This document shows positions 33,012-41,673 of a stretch of 64,000 nucleotides of DNA, in pieces (position 1 is the stretch's first letter; the number at the start of each line of letters is the position of its first letter). The position numbers and the translations under genes are program-made. Origin of the DNA: Streptomyces flavofungini (GTDB lineage: Bacteria; Actinomycetota; Actinomycetes; Streptomycetales; Streptomycetaceae); assembly GCF_014650815.1 (NCBI RefSeq), contig NZ_BMVR01000022.1:39067-103066 (forward strand), given 5' to 3'. The notes beneath the pieces are model-generated. The model worked only from the letters and a program-made list of their open reading frames with translations. It searched no databases and was not told the DNA's origin.

Positions 33012-33428
33012 ATGAGCTCCATGGGTGAGCAGGGCCGGACGGACTTCAACGACCTCGTGCGCGAGCGCCGGGCCGAGCTGGGCATCAGCCTGCGCGAGCT
33101 GGAGGCGCGGTCCGTCGATCCGGAGGCCGGTGAGCAGGCCCGCTTCGGCTGGATCGCCAAGGTGGAGAAGGGGCGGCCGACCGATGCCCCGCCCCCGGCG
33201 CTGCTGCGCGCCCTGGCCGTGGGCCTCGAACTGCCGCTGCGGGTGCTGCAGGAGGCCGCGGCGGCGCAGTTCCTCGGCATGACCTCGTACGTGTGGAGCG
33301 AGGACCGCACGACGCGGGTGCTCGCCGCGCAGATCGAGGAGATGTCCGACGCCGAGCGGCGGCAACTGGCCGACATCGCGGAGACGTTCGCGCGCAGGCG
33401 TGCGCGGAGCGAGGGCCCGCCGGGCTAG
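33012..33428 (+). CDS. XRE-family helix-turn-helix regulator
   Basis: 138 aa from ATG 33012; the in-frame ATG at 33021 (MGEQGRTDFNDLVRERRAEL) is equally likely. The HTH is FNDLVRERRAELGISLRELE, then GWIAKVEKGRPTDAPPPALL, as in Cro/CI-type proteins. A helical C-terminus follows (IEEMSDAERRQLADIAETFA). The 165-bp gap to the divergent 85-aa gene is AT-richer around GTATACAGGATG (32895-32906) and probably holds both promoters. Confidence 0.85.
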   Translation: MSSMGEQGRTDFNDLVRERRAELGISLRELEARSVDPEAGEQARFGWIAKVEKGRPTDAPPPALLRALAVGLELPLRVLQEAAAAQFLGMTSYVWSEDRTTRVLAAQIEEMSDAERRQLADIAETFARRRARSEGPPG

Positions 33429-33554
33429 CGCCGTGCGCCGGTGCGTGGCGAGTCACTCTGGCCGCCGGGTAGCCGGTGTGGCACAGTCGGTGATCCGCCG
33501 CCTGGGGGGCGCAGTCGGAACCCACCGTGAAGAGCGTGGCCATGAGGGGCTGGA

Positions 33555-33833
33555 ATGGCAGACGACGACACGCAGCGATGTGATCCGGGCGAGTCGAGTG
33601 AGCCGCAGGCGGTCTTCGACATGGAGTTCGTGGACTGGCTGCCGGGCGGCAGGGTCGCGATCCCGGTGGAGAGCCAGGGGCGATTCACCTGGCTCGTGGT
33701 GCGTGGCCATGTCTCGGAGCAGGCACGCCGGGAGTTCGTGCGGGAGATCCAGCACATCGTGGGCCGCGGGCTCTGGCGCCAGGACTGGCCGCCGGAGACG
33801 GAGTCGGCCTCGCCGTCATCGCCCGGAACGTGA
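33555..33833 (+). CDS. Small hypothetical protein
   Basis: 92 aa. ATG 33555 is preceded by GAGGGGCTGGA. MADDDTQRCDPGESSEPQAV is followed by a beta-rich core (MEFVDWLPGGRVAIPVESQG; FTWLVVRGHVSEQARREFVR). No signal peptide. Its start is 126 bp after the XRE gene, in the same direction. Not recognised; codon use is compatible with a real gene. Confidence 0.55.
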   Translation: MADDDTQRCDPGESSEPQAVFDMEFVDWLPGGRVAIPVESQGRFTWLVVRGHVSEQARREFVREIQHIVGRGLWRQDWPPETESASPSSPGT

Positions 33834-34111
33834 ACTCCCACCACCCGCTCTTGGCCGCGAGGCACTGCTCACCGAAGTAGCCGCCGCCGGAGACCTGATA
33901 CCCAGGGCAGGGTCCGCCGCGTCGGGGGAGATCGGGGGGCCAGTCGTGGCGCTCGCCGCGGCCGTCCAGTGCAGTCGAGGACCCTCACCCGGCCGGGGCA
34001 CGCCCACAGGGCCGATCGGGGGACGCGTGCCCCGCGTGGCCCATCAGCCCCTGCGCTCCCGCCCGCCCCACGGCACGCTGCCAGGGGCGCGACCCGATAC
34101 GGAGGTGCGGG

Positions 34112-35341
34112 ATGGCGGCAGCGGATCGCAGGGGCCGTGGCGTGCGGGTACTGCTCGCGGCGGCGCTGGCCCTCACCCTGGGCCTCGCCACCGCCGCCTG
34201 CGGCGGGAGCGACGACAAGGACGACGGCGTACGCCGAGCCCGCGCCGCCGACCTGCCGTTCTCCCACCCCGGCGTCCTCGTCAGCAAGAAGCAGCTCGAC
34301 CGCGTCCGCGCCCACGTCGCCGCGCGGCAGGAGCCCTGGTTCACGGCGTACGAGCAGATGCGGGCCAGCAAGTACGCGGCGAACGGCTACACGGCCAAGC
34401 CGTACCCCGTCGTCGCCTGTCCACCCGACCTCCGCCCCGGGCAGGGGTGCGTCGAGGAGCGGGAGGACGCGCTCGCCGCGTACACGCACGCGCTGCTCTA
34501 CAACATCACCGGCGACCGCGCCCACGCCGCGAAGGCCGTGCAGATCATGGACGCCTGGTCGCGCGTGCTGACCAGGCACACGGAGGCCAACGCCGGACTC
34601 CAGACCGCCTGGGCCGCCACCTCGTGGGCCCGTGCCGCCGAGGCCGTGCGCTACACCTACGACGGGTGGACCGACGGCGAGCTGCTGCGCTTCGAGCGGA
34701 TGCTCCGCAACGCCTATCTGCCCCAAGTCCGCGACGGCTCCGCCGACTTCAACGGAAACTGGGACCTCGTCATGGCCGACGCCACCATCGGCATGGCCGT
34801 CTTCCTCGACGACCACGAGGCGTTCGAGCGCGCCGTGCACCACTTCCGCACCCGCGTCCCCGCCTACTTCTACCTGAAGTCCGACGGACCGCTCCCCGTG
34901 TCGCCGGAAGGCAGCGGCATCACCACCGAGCCGCAGCTGGAGAAGTACTGGTTCGGGCAGAAGACCTTCGCCGACGGCCTCTCCCAGGAGACCTGCCGCA
35001 ACTTCAAGCACGCCAGCTACTCCCTCGCCGCCACCGCGCACATCGCCGAGACCGCCTGGCACCAGGGCGTCGACCTGTACGGCGAGGCCAAGGACCGGCT
35101 CAGGGCCGCCCTGGAGTTTCACTCCCGCTACCAGCTCGGCGCCGCCGTGCCCGGCTGGCTCTGCGGCGGCAGGGTCCAGCGCGACATGGGGCCCGACACC
35201 GAGGTCGCCCTCAACCATCTGCACGGACGCCTCGGCCTCGACCTGCCCGAGACGCGGCGCCTCACCGCGCGGCAGCGGCCCGAGGGGACGGACGACCTGT
35301 TCGTGGCCTGGGAGACGCTGACGCACGCCGAGAACACGTGA
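34112..35341 (+). CDS. Alginate-lyase-like lipoprotein
   Basis: 409 aa from ATG 34112. The signal peptide GRGVRVLLAAALALTLGLAT ends at lipobox TAAC. After a short linker comes an (alpha/alpha)-barrel of the alginate lyase family (PF05426-like): HPGVLVSKKQLDRVRAHVAA, YNITGDRAHAAKAVQIMDAW, DFNGNWDLVMADATIGMAVF (with the N-x-N-W motif), and QETCRNFKHASYSLAATAHI near the catalytic His/Tyr region. Degrades uronic-acid polysaccharides outside the cell; exact substrate unknown. Confidence 0.87.
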   Translation: MAAADRRGRGVRVLLAAALALTLGLATAACGGSDDKDDGVRRARAADLPFSHPGVLVSKKQLDRVRAHVAARQEPWFTAYEQMRASKYAANGYTAKPYPVVACPPDLRPGQGCVEEREDALAAYTHALLYNITGDRAHAAKAVQIMDAWSRVLTRHTEANAGLQTAWAATSWARAAEAVRYTYDGWTDGELLRFERMLRNAYLPQVRDGSADFNGNWDLVMADATIGMAVFLDDHEAFERAVHHFRTRVPAYFYLKSDGPLPVSPEGSGITTEPQLEKYWFGQKTFADGLSQETCRNFKHASYSLAATAHIAETAWHQGVDLYGEAKDRLRAALEFHSRYQLGAAVPGWLCGGRVQRDMGPDTEVALNHLHGRLGLDLPETRRLTARQRPEGTDDLFVAWETLTHAENT

Positions 35342-35442
35342 GGGCGGGGGCCGCCCGGGACGCCCGCGGGGCTCCGCCGAGGGGGGCATTCGTCACCGGT
35401 TCGCTTTCCGCACGTCGCATGGCGTACTGTTGGGTTCACCGA

Positions 35443-35516
35443 CGCGGGGTGGAGCAGCTCGGTAGCTCGCTGGGCTCATAACCCAGAGGTCGCAGGTTCA
35501 AATCCTGTCCCCGCTA
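35443..35516 (+). tRNA. Initiator tRNA-Met (CAT)
   Basis: A 74-nt cloverleaf with the C1·U72 mismatch (CGCGGGG ... CCCCGCT A), anticodon loop CTCATAA and three consecutive G-C pairs in the anticodon stem (TGGG/CCCA), the hallmarks of an initiator tRNA. No encoded CCA (ACTG follows). Confidence 0.95.
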
Positions 35517-35521
35517 CTGAA

Positions 35522-35562
35522 ACCGAAGGCCCGGAATCGTTCATCGATTCCGGGCCTTCGGT
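35522..35562 (+). terminator. Terminator of initiator tRNA
   Basis: A perfect 18-bp stem ACCGAAGGCCCGGAATCG (35522-35539 with 35545-35562), loop TTCAT, followed by GTTTT. Confidence 0.93.
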
Positions 35563-35737
35563 GTTTTCGGTGTGCGTCGGTGTGCGTCAGTGTTCCTCGG
35601 CGTTCTCCGGCGTTCTCCGGCGTTCCCGGCTCCCCGCCCCGGCGACTGCATTTCGGCTGTACGTGGCGTTGTTTCACGCCGTTGTCGGCGTCGGCCTTTG
35701 CGTTGACTCATGTGCCGTGCGTAGCTTTGTGGTCACT

Positions 35738-36121
35738 ATGAGTCGGGTGCGGTATGTGCTCTCGGTGGTGCTGCTGACCACCTGTGCGCTGTTCGCCGGT
35801 GTGTGCCACGGGCCGCACGGGCTCGCCGCCGCGACCGCGGTCACCGCCGCCCCGCCCGTCCACCACGTCTGCCCGGGCCCCGACCACAGCGAGCACGCCG
35901 GTACGGGGCACCCCGCGGCGCTCGCCGCGCAGCCCGCCGACCGGGAGCGGCCGGACGGGGCGGGCGGCAAGGGCGAGAAGACCGGCAAGGGCGCCCTGGG
36001 CGGTGACCCCGCGGCGGACTCCGCGTCCGGCGTCACCCGGTGCGCGCCGCCCCGCGCCGGGCCCTGCTGTCCGCCATCGGGCCAGCGGCTCCTCCTCGCC
36101 ATCGGAGTGGACCGGAACTGA
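35738..36121 (+). CDS. Small exported His/Cys-containing protein
   Basis: 127 aa from ATG 35738 (MSRVRYVLSVVLLTTCALFA). The N-terminus is a signal peptide or anchor; the remainder has clustered His and Cys (CHGPHG, HHVCPGPDHSEHAGTGH, RCAPPRAGPCCPPSG) that could bind metal. No clear ribosome site precedes ATG, so the start is uncertain. It ends 77 bp before the PLP-enzyme gene and probably shares its transcript. Not recognised. Confidence 0.55.
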   Translation: MSRVRYVLSVVLLTTCALFAGVCHGPHGLAAATAVTAAPPVHHVCPGPDHSEHAGTGHPAALAAQPADRERPDGAGGKGEKTGKGALGGDPAADSASGVTRCAPPRAGPCCPPSGQRLLLAIGVDRN

Positions 36122-36198
36122 GGGTGCTCCGGAGTTCCCGCGTGGAACTCCCACGCCACCCCCCATCCACGTACCGAAGCACCGAAGGACACCCCCGC

Positions 36199-37362
36199 AT
36201 GATCGGCAACCTTCTGCCCGCGGCCGCCGCCGTGGGCAACACGCCCGTGCTCTGGATCGACGAACCCACGCCCGAGGGCGGCCGCGGCTACTGGGCCAAG
36301 CTCGAAGGCTTCAACTTCGGCGGCATCAAGGACCGGGCCGCCCTCCACATGGTCGAACGCGCCCGCGCCCGCGGTGAGTTGCGGCCCGGCGCGCCCATCG
36401 TCGAGTCGACGTCCGGCACCCTCGGCCTCGGTCTCGCTCTCGCGGGCGTGCACTACGGCCACCCCGTGCACATCGTCACCGACCCCGGCCTCGAACCCAT
36501 CGTCGAGCGGATGCTGACGGCGCACGGCGCCCGCGTCCACCTCGTCCGCGAACCCGGACCCGTGGGCGGCTGGCAGCAGGCCCGGGTCGAGCGGGTCGCC
36601 ACGCTGATGGAGCGCCCTGAGTTCGCGGGCGCCTGGTGCCCGAACCAGTACCACAACCCCGAGAACCAGGCCGCGTACCGGCCGCTCGCCGACGAACTCG
36701 TCCGGCAGATCGGGCAGTTCGACGTGCTGGTGTGCGCCGTCGGGACCGGTGGACACTCCGCCGGGATCGCCCGGACCCTGCGCGCGCACGCCCTGCCAGG
36801 CCTCGAACTCGTCGGCGTGGACAGCGTCGCCTCCACCATCTTCGGGCTCGCCGCCGGGCCCCGCCTGATGCGCGGACTCGGCTCGTCCATCCACCCCGGC
36901 AACGTCGACCACGCCGCCTTCGACGAGGTCCACTGGGTCGGTCCCGCCGAGGCCGTGCGCAGCGCCCGGCGGCTCGCCGGGCGGCAGTTCGCCTCGGGCG
37001 GCTGGAGCGTGGGCGCGGTCGCGCTGGTCTCCGCGTGGCTCGCCCGTACGCGGCCGCGCGGGACGCGGATCGCGGCGGTCTTCCCGGACGGGCCGCAGCG
37101 GTACTTCGACACGGTGTTCAACGACGAGTACTGCGACGCGCACGGGCTCCTCGGCCGCCCCGACGCCATCCCGGACGAGCCCCGGGAGGTGCCGGGCCCC
37201 GGGGACGGGGTGGTGGCGTGGAGCAGGTGGCGGGCCGGGCGGCGCGCGACGGCTCCGCGGCGGGACGTACGGGGTGAGGCACGGGACGCGGGCCGATCCG
37301 CCCCCGCGCGACCGGACGTACGCGAACCCGTGCCCGCCCACGGCGAAGGCGCCGTCCAGTGA
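36199..37362 (+). CDS. PLP-dependent cysteine-synthase-family enzyme
   Basis: 387 aa from ATG 36199 (MIGNLLPAAAAVGNTPVLWI). A fold-type II PLP enzyme: PLP lysine in GFNFGGIKDRAALHM (about residue 44), substrate loop ESTSGTLGLGLALAG, and phosphate loop AVGTGGHSAGIARTL. The last about 50 residues are an Arg/Pro/Ala extension. It overlaps the MFS gene by 4 bp (GTGA). Could be an O-acetylserine or O-phosphoserine sulfhydrylase, or a diaminopropionate or cysteine-lyase variant as in siderophore loci; the transporter pairing suggests product export. Confidence 0.87.
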   Translation: MIGNLLPAAAAVGNTPVLWIDEPTPEGGRGYWAKLEGFNFGGIKDRAALHMVERARARGELRPGAPIVESTSGTLGLGLALAGVHYGHPVHIVTDPGLEPIVERMLTAHGARVHLVREPGPVGGWQQARVERVATLMERPEFAGAWCPNQYHNPENQAAYRPLADELVRQIGQFDVLVCAVGTGGHSAGIARTLRAHALPGLELVGVDSVASTIFGLAAGPRLMRGLGSSIHPGNVDHAAFDEVHWVGPAEAVRSARRLAGRQFASGGWSVGAVALVSAWLARTRPRGTRIAAVFPDGPQRYFDTVFNDEYCDAHGLLGRPDAIPDEPREVPGPGDGVVAWSRWRAGRRATAPRRDVRGEARDAGRSAPARPDVREPVPAHGEGAVQ

Positions 37363-38621
37363 CCCAGGTCTGGGCCCGCGCACGCACCTTCGAGCCCGCC
37401 GTGCAGCTCCTCTTCGTCAACCAGTTCAGCATCAACCTCGGCTTCTACATGCTGATGCCGTACCTCGCGGCCCACCTCTCCGGCCAACTCGGGCTCGCCG
37501 CCTGGGCAGTGGGCCTGGTGCTCGGCGTGCGGAACCTCTCCCAGCAGGGGATGTTCCTGGTCGGCGGCGCGCTCGCCGACCGGCTCGGGTACAAGCCGAT
37601 GATCGTCGCCGGGTGCGCCCTGCGCACGGGCGGCTTCGCCGCGCTCGCCTTCGCGCAGACCCTGCCGGTGCTCATCGCCGCGTCGGCGGCGACCGGGCTC
37701 GCGGGGGCGCTGTTCAATCCGGCGGTACGCGCGTACGTCGCCGCCGAGGCGGGCCCGCCGGAGCGCCGCGTGGAGGCGTTCGCGCTGTTCAACGTCTTCT
37801 ACCAGACCGGCATCCTGGTCGGCCCGCTCGTCGGACTCGCCCTGACCGGCGTGGACTTCAAGCTCACCTGCGCGGTGGCGGCGGTGCTCTTCGCCCTCCT
37901 CTCGGTGGTGCAGGTGCTGCGCCTGCCGGGGCGGCGGGGGGAGACGGCGACCGGGGCCGAAGGCGCGGCCCAGGGGCAGTGGCGGGCCGTGTTCGGCAAC
38001 CGGCCGTTCTGGCTGTTCTCGCTCGCCATGACCGGCTCGTACGTCCTGTCGTTCCAGGTGTACCTCGCGCTGCCCCTTGAGATGGAGCGGCTGCTCGGCG
38101 GGGGCACGGCGACCACGGTCGCGACCGGCGCGCTGTTCGTGGTGTCGGGGCTCGTCGCGCTCGTCGGGCAGTTGCGGATCACCGACTGGTGCAAGCGCAC
38201 CTGGACGCGGGAGCAGTGTCTGGTGGCGGGGCTCGCCCTGATGGGGGCCGCGTTCCTGCCGCCCGCGCTCGGCGGGCCCGGCTACGCGGGCGTCGCGGCG
38301 CTGCTGCTGTGCGCGGCGGCGCTGGCCGCCGCGAACGCCGTGCTCTACCCGTTCGAGATGGACACCGTCGTCTCGCTCGCGCGGGAGCGGTGGGTGGCCA
38401 CGCACTACGGCCTCTACAACACGGTCTGCGGCATCGGCATCACCGCGGGGAACCTCGCGATGGGCGCGCTGCTCGACGTGGGGGAGAGCCGGGGGCTGCC
38501 CGCGGTGCCGTGGCTGGTCCTCGCGGCGCTCGGCGTCGGCTGCGCGTGGGCGCTGCGCTCGCTGGGCCGGTCGGGTCGGCTCGCGGCCCCGGTGCCGGTG
38601 CTCGGGGGTGACGCCGCCTGA
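37359..38621 (+). CDS. MFS transporter paired with the PLP enzyme
   Basis: 420 aa, about 12 membrane helices. GTG 37359 overlaps the upstream stop. The N-terminus FEPAVQLLFVNQFSINLGFY is followed by the MFS motif A region GGALADRLGYKPM. Helix runs include LIAASAATGLAGALFNPAVR, and ITAGNLAMGALLDVGESRGL near the end. Translational coupling with the PLP enzyme points to export or uptake of its product or substrate. Confidence 0.9.
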   Translation: MTQVWARARTFEPAVQLLFVNQFSINLGFYMLMPYLAAHLSGQLGLAAWAVGLVLGVRNLSQQGMFLVGGALADRLGYKPMIVAGCALRTGGFAALAFAQTLPVLIAASAATGLAGALFNPAVRAYVAAEAGPPERRVEAFALFNVFYQTGILVGPLVGLALTGVDFKLTCAVAAVLFALLSVVQVLRLPGRRGETATGAEGAAQGQWRAVFGNRPFWLFSLAMTGSYVLSFQVYLALPLEMERLLGGGTATTVATGALFVVSGLVALVGQLRITDWCKRTWTREQCLVAGLALMGAAFLPPALGGPGYAGVAALLLCAAALAAANAVLYPFEMDTVVSLARERWVATHYGLYNTVCGIGITAGNLAMGALLDVGESRGLPAVPWLVLAALGVGCAWALRSLGRSGRLAAPVPVLGGDAA

Positions 38622-38789
38622 CGTGTGCGCGCCCGGGGCGTGCGGCGGCCGGCCCGCTCGGCCCCGCACGTCCGGGCGCGGCCCCGCCCCACCGCACGGC
38701 TCACCCACTCGGCCCACATCAGGTCGCCCCGGCGCCCCGCTGCGGGAAGCCTGGACAGGCCGACGCGGCGCGGATCGCGGTGGAGTGGA

Positions 38790-40013
38790 GTGGTGGTGGT
38801 CGCTGTGCGTGGTGGGGGGCGGGACGGTGCGCCCGGCGGCCGCGAGTCCGGTGCCCGGCGCCCCGGCCGCGCGGGCCGCCCCCGTGCGACCGTCGCCCCC
38901 GGCGGCACCACCCGCACCCTCCCCCACGAGCGCGCCCTCGTCCGGGTCCTGCCCCCGCTCCTCCTCGTCGCCGGGATCTGCTTCGACATGCTCACGCCGC
39001 CCGAGTTCAGCGCGTCCCCGCTGTTCGCCGCCGCTCCCCTGATCACCGCCCCGTTCTTCCGGCTGCGCACCACCGTCGCGACCGCCGCCGTGTCCTGCGC
39101 CGCCGTACTCGCCCTGCGCCTGAACCAACAGGGCAACCGCGCCGACGTGCAGGTCATCACCGAGTTCCTGACCATGCTGACCGTCGGCGTCCTGGCCGTC
39201 GTCATCAACCGGGTCGTCCGCCGCGGCGACGCCCGCCTCGCCTCCGCCCGGTCCATCGCCGAGGCCGCCCAGCGGGCGGTCCTCCCGCAGCCCGACCCGC
39301 GCATCGGCGGCCTGGACATCGCCGCGCGGTACGAGGCGGCGGAGGCCGACGCGTTCATCGGCGGGGACCTGTACGCGGTGCAGGACACCCCGCACGGGGT
39401 GCGGCTCGTCGTCGGTGACGTGCGGGGGAAGGGGATGGGCGCGGTGGCCGCCGTGGCCGTCGTCATCGGGGCGTTCCGGGAGGCCGCCGAGCAGGAGGCG
39501 ACGCTGGAGGCGGTGGCGCAGCGCCTGGAGCGTGCCCTCGCGCGGGAGGGGACGCGGCGCGACGGGCTCGACGCCTTCGAGGGGTTCACCACGGCGGTCC
39601 TGGTGGAGATCCCGCGCGGCGACGAGGGCACCGTACGGATCATCAACCGCGGGCACCCCGAACCGCTGCTGCTGCGGCCCGACGGGCGGCTGTGCGTGCT
39701 GGCGCCGACCGAGCCCGCGCTGCCGCTCGGCATGGGGGAGCTCGGGACCTGGCCGGACCGCGCGGACCAGAGCCCGTTCCCGCCGGGGTCGACGCTGCTG
39801 CTCTACACCGACGGGCTCTCGGAGGCCCGGGACGAGGACGGCGAGTTCTACGTCCCCGCCACCCGGCTCGGCGGCCGGATCTTCCCCGGGCCCGCCGGAC
39901 CCGACGCGCTCCTCGCCACCCTCGTCGACGAGGTGCGGCGGCACACCGGGGGCGGCGCCACGGACGACCTGGCGATGCTCGCCGTACGCCGCCCGGTGAC
40001 GGTCGGTGACTGA
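38790..40013 (+). CDS. Membrane SpoIIE-type PP2C phosphatase
   Basis: About 407 aa; the start is one of consecutive GTG codons at 38790-38798 behind GGTGGAGTGGA, and is uncertain because the frame is open upstream. N-terminal membrane helices (VLPPLLLVAGICFDMLTPPE; AAPLITAPFFRL; VITEFLTMLTVGVLAVVINR) are followed by a SpoIIE phosphatase domain: AVLPQPDPRIGGLDIAARYE, GGDLYAVQDT, VGDVRGKGMGAVA, RGHPEPLLL, LYTDGLSEARD and TDDLAMLAVR. It dephosphorylates Ser/Thr on anti-sigma antagonists in related systems. Confidence 0.9.
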   Translation: MVVVAVRGGGRDGAPGGRESGARRPGRAGRPRATVAPGGTTRTLPHERALVRVLPPLLLVAGICFDMLTPPEFSASPLFAAAPLITAPFFRLRTTVATAAVSCAAVLALRLNQQGNRADVQVITEFLTMLTVGVLAVVINRVVRRGDARLASARSIAEAAQRAVLPQPDPRIGGLDIAARYEAAEADAFIGGDLYAVQDTPHGVRLVVGDVRGKGMGAVAAVAVVIGAFREAAEQEATLEAVAQRLERALAREGTRRDGLDAFEGFTTAVLVEIPRGDEGTVRIINRGHPEPLLLRPDGRLCVLAPTEPALPLGMGELGTWPDRADQSPFPPGSTLLLYTDGLSEARDEDGEFYVPATRLGGRIFPGPAGPDALLATLVDEVRRHTGGGATDDLAMLAVRRPVTVGD

Positions 40014-40205
40014 CGGACACCCCTCCGCAGCGCAACTGACGTGATGTCAGCAGGCGGTGGAGATCCAGAACGCTGCGGTGCGTCATGGTGCTCGCTCAAC
40101 TCGCCCTACTCCAGCCGCTGATGTCCCTTGTGTTCGTGGCGTAAGCGTTAACGATCAGTCGGAACGGCTTGGAATACGGCACCGCTGTCTATTAACGTTC
40201 GATAA

Positions 40206-40366
40206 CGCAGCGCGGTCGTCCCAGCCGGCACTCAAGTCGGCTCCGTGCGCACGCGCCTAATCCCGCAAGGGAGCCGGGGAACCACCACATTGGGGTGAAT
40301 CGGGCACGTTCCACGCCCGTAGGAGACCTTCCTGCTCCGAACCCGTCAGCTAACCCGGTAGGCGAG
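40206..40366 (+). promoter_or_regulatory. c-di-AMP riboswitch (ydaO/yuaA type)
   Basis: Contains the conserved blocks CAAGGGAGCCGGGGAACC (about 40265-40282), TTGGGGTGAATCG, AGGAGACCTTCC and CCGAACCCGTCAGCTAACCC ending GGTAGGCG, in the ydaO order. It lies directly upstream of an M23 peptidase gene, as in other Streptomyces cell-wall hydrolase genes. It normally lowers expression when c-di-AMP binds. Rough edges; core confident. Confidence 0.93.
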
Positions 40367-40390
40367 AAGGAAGGAAAGGAGTGCGCCCCA

Positions 40391-41506
40391 GTGGCGTCCA
40401 ACCGGCCTGCCCCCGAAGCGCTCTACGTACCGAACGACGACTCCGAAGAGGGACCGCAAGGTCCCTCCGGTTCCACGGGGTTCGGCGGGTACGCCCCCGA
40501 GGAGCCGTGGGAGGAGTGGAACCCCACCGCGGAGTCCATCCGCCCCGTGCGCGGCCGGCACCGGGTCCACAAGAAGGGCGGCGGCGGGCTCGCGCGCAGC
40601 TCCACCGTCCTCGGCGTCGGCGTCATCGCGGCCGTGGGCGCGGGCGGCATCGCCACCGCGCAGGGCGGCAAGCCGCCGGTCTCCATCGCCATGCCGGACA
40701 TGTCGGCGGTCACCGACCAGCTCCCGGAGGCCAAGTCCCTGCCGGGCGTGGGCTCCCTGATATCCGACGGCTCCGACGACGGTGCCGAGACGACCACCGC
40801 CGCGGCCGCCGCGCCCCTCAGCTCCGCGGGCGTCACCGGCGCCGACGCGGAGCGGGGCACCACCGGCGCGGGCGAGGCCCTGCGCGCCCGCATCATGCAG
40901 CAGGCCGAGAACCAGCAGCACCAGGCCGAGGACGCCCAGCGCAGCGCGGCCGAGGACGCCGCCGTGCGGAAGGCCGCCGAGCAGGCCAAGGCCCAGCAGG
41001 ACAAGGCGAAGGCAGCCGCGAAGGCCAAGGCCGCCGAGGAGAAGCGCAAGAAGGAAGCGGCCGCGCGCAAGAAGGCCGAGGCGGAGCGCCTCGCCAAGCT
41101 CGCCAAGGCGTTCTCGCTGCCCACCTCCTCGTACACCCTCACCTCGCACTTCGGTGACTCCGGCTCCATGTGGTCCTCCGGCCAGCACACCGGCCTGGAC
41201 TTCGCCGCCCCCACCGGCACGCCGCTCAAGGCCGTGCACACCGGCACCATCAAGTCGGCCGGCTGGTCGGGGTCGTACGGCTACCGCACGGTCCTGGAGC
41301 TGGAGGACGGCACCGAGATCTGGTACTGCCACCAGTCCTCGATGAGCGTCAGCGTCGGCCAGAAGGTCACCACGGGCGACGTCATCGGCCGCGTCGGCGC
41401 CACCGGCAACGTCACCGGGCCGCACCTCCACATGGAGGTCCACACCAGCGGCGGCGCCAACATCGACCCGCTGGCCTGGCTGCAGGGCAAGGGCCTCAAC
41501 CCGTAA
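40391..41506 (+). CDS. M23 family cell-wall peptidase
   Basis: 371 aa from GTG 40391 behind GGAAAGGAG. A cytoplasmic N-terminus (VASNRPAPEALYVPNDDSEE), one membrane helix (STVLGVGVIAAVGAGGIATA, about 75-95), a long Lys/Ala/Glu/Gln coiled coil (about 180-240), and a C-terminal LytM/M23 domain. Zinc ligands are visible in SGQHTGLDFAAPTGTPL and GPHLHMEVH. It cleaves peptidoglycan crosslinks, or activates an amidase. Controlled by the c-di-AMP riboswitch upstream. Confidence 0.95.
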   Translation: MASNRPAPEALYVPNDDSEEGPQGPSGSTGFGGYAPEEPWEEWNPTAESIRPVRGRHRVHKKGGGGLARSSTVLGVGVIAAVGAGGIATAQGGKPPVSIAMPDMSAVTDQLPEAKSLPGVGSLISDGSDDGAETTTAAAAAPLSSAGVTGADAERGTTGAGEALRARIMQQAENQQHQAEDAQRSAAEDAAVRKAAEQAKAQQDKAKAAAKAKAAEEKRKKEAAARKKAEAERLAKLAKAFSLPTSSYTLTSHFGDSGSMWSSGQHTGLDFAAPTGTPLKAVHTGTIKSAGWSGSYGYRTVLELEDGTEIWYCHQSSMSVSVGQKVTTGDVIGRVGATGNVTGPHLHMEVHTSGGANIDPLAWLQGKGLNP

Positions 41507-41580
41507 CACCCCACCGGCTCCGGCGGTCCTGGCGACGACCCCCCGACGCCAGGGCTGCCGGTTGAAGTCCATGACTTCGC

Positions 41581-41628
41581 AGACCGGAGCCACGGAGTCT
41601 TCGGAGACCGGAGCCACAGAGTTCCGTG
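41581..41628 (+). repeat. 24-bp direct repeat upstream of aldo/keto reductase
   Basis: AGACCGGAGCCAC(G/A)GAGT recurs at 41581 and 41605, two near-identical 24-bp units, 46 bp before the reductase start. Confidence 0.75.
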
Positions 41629-41673
41629 GGCCACACACGGAATTCCTTTTCCGACGCGGACGTTGAGCCCCTT

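Noticed and set aside
38622..38789. N-terminal extension of the membrane PP2C frame
   Set aside because: Arg/Pro/His noise; a ribosome site and membrane helices begin after the GTG cluster.
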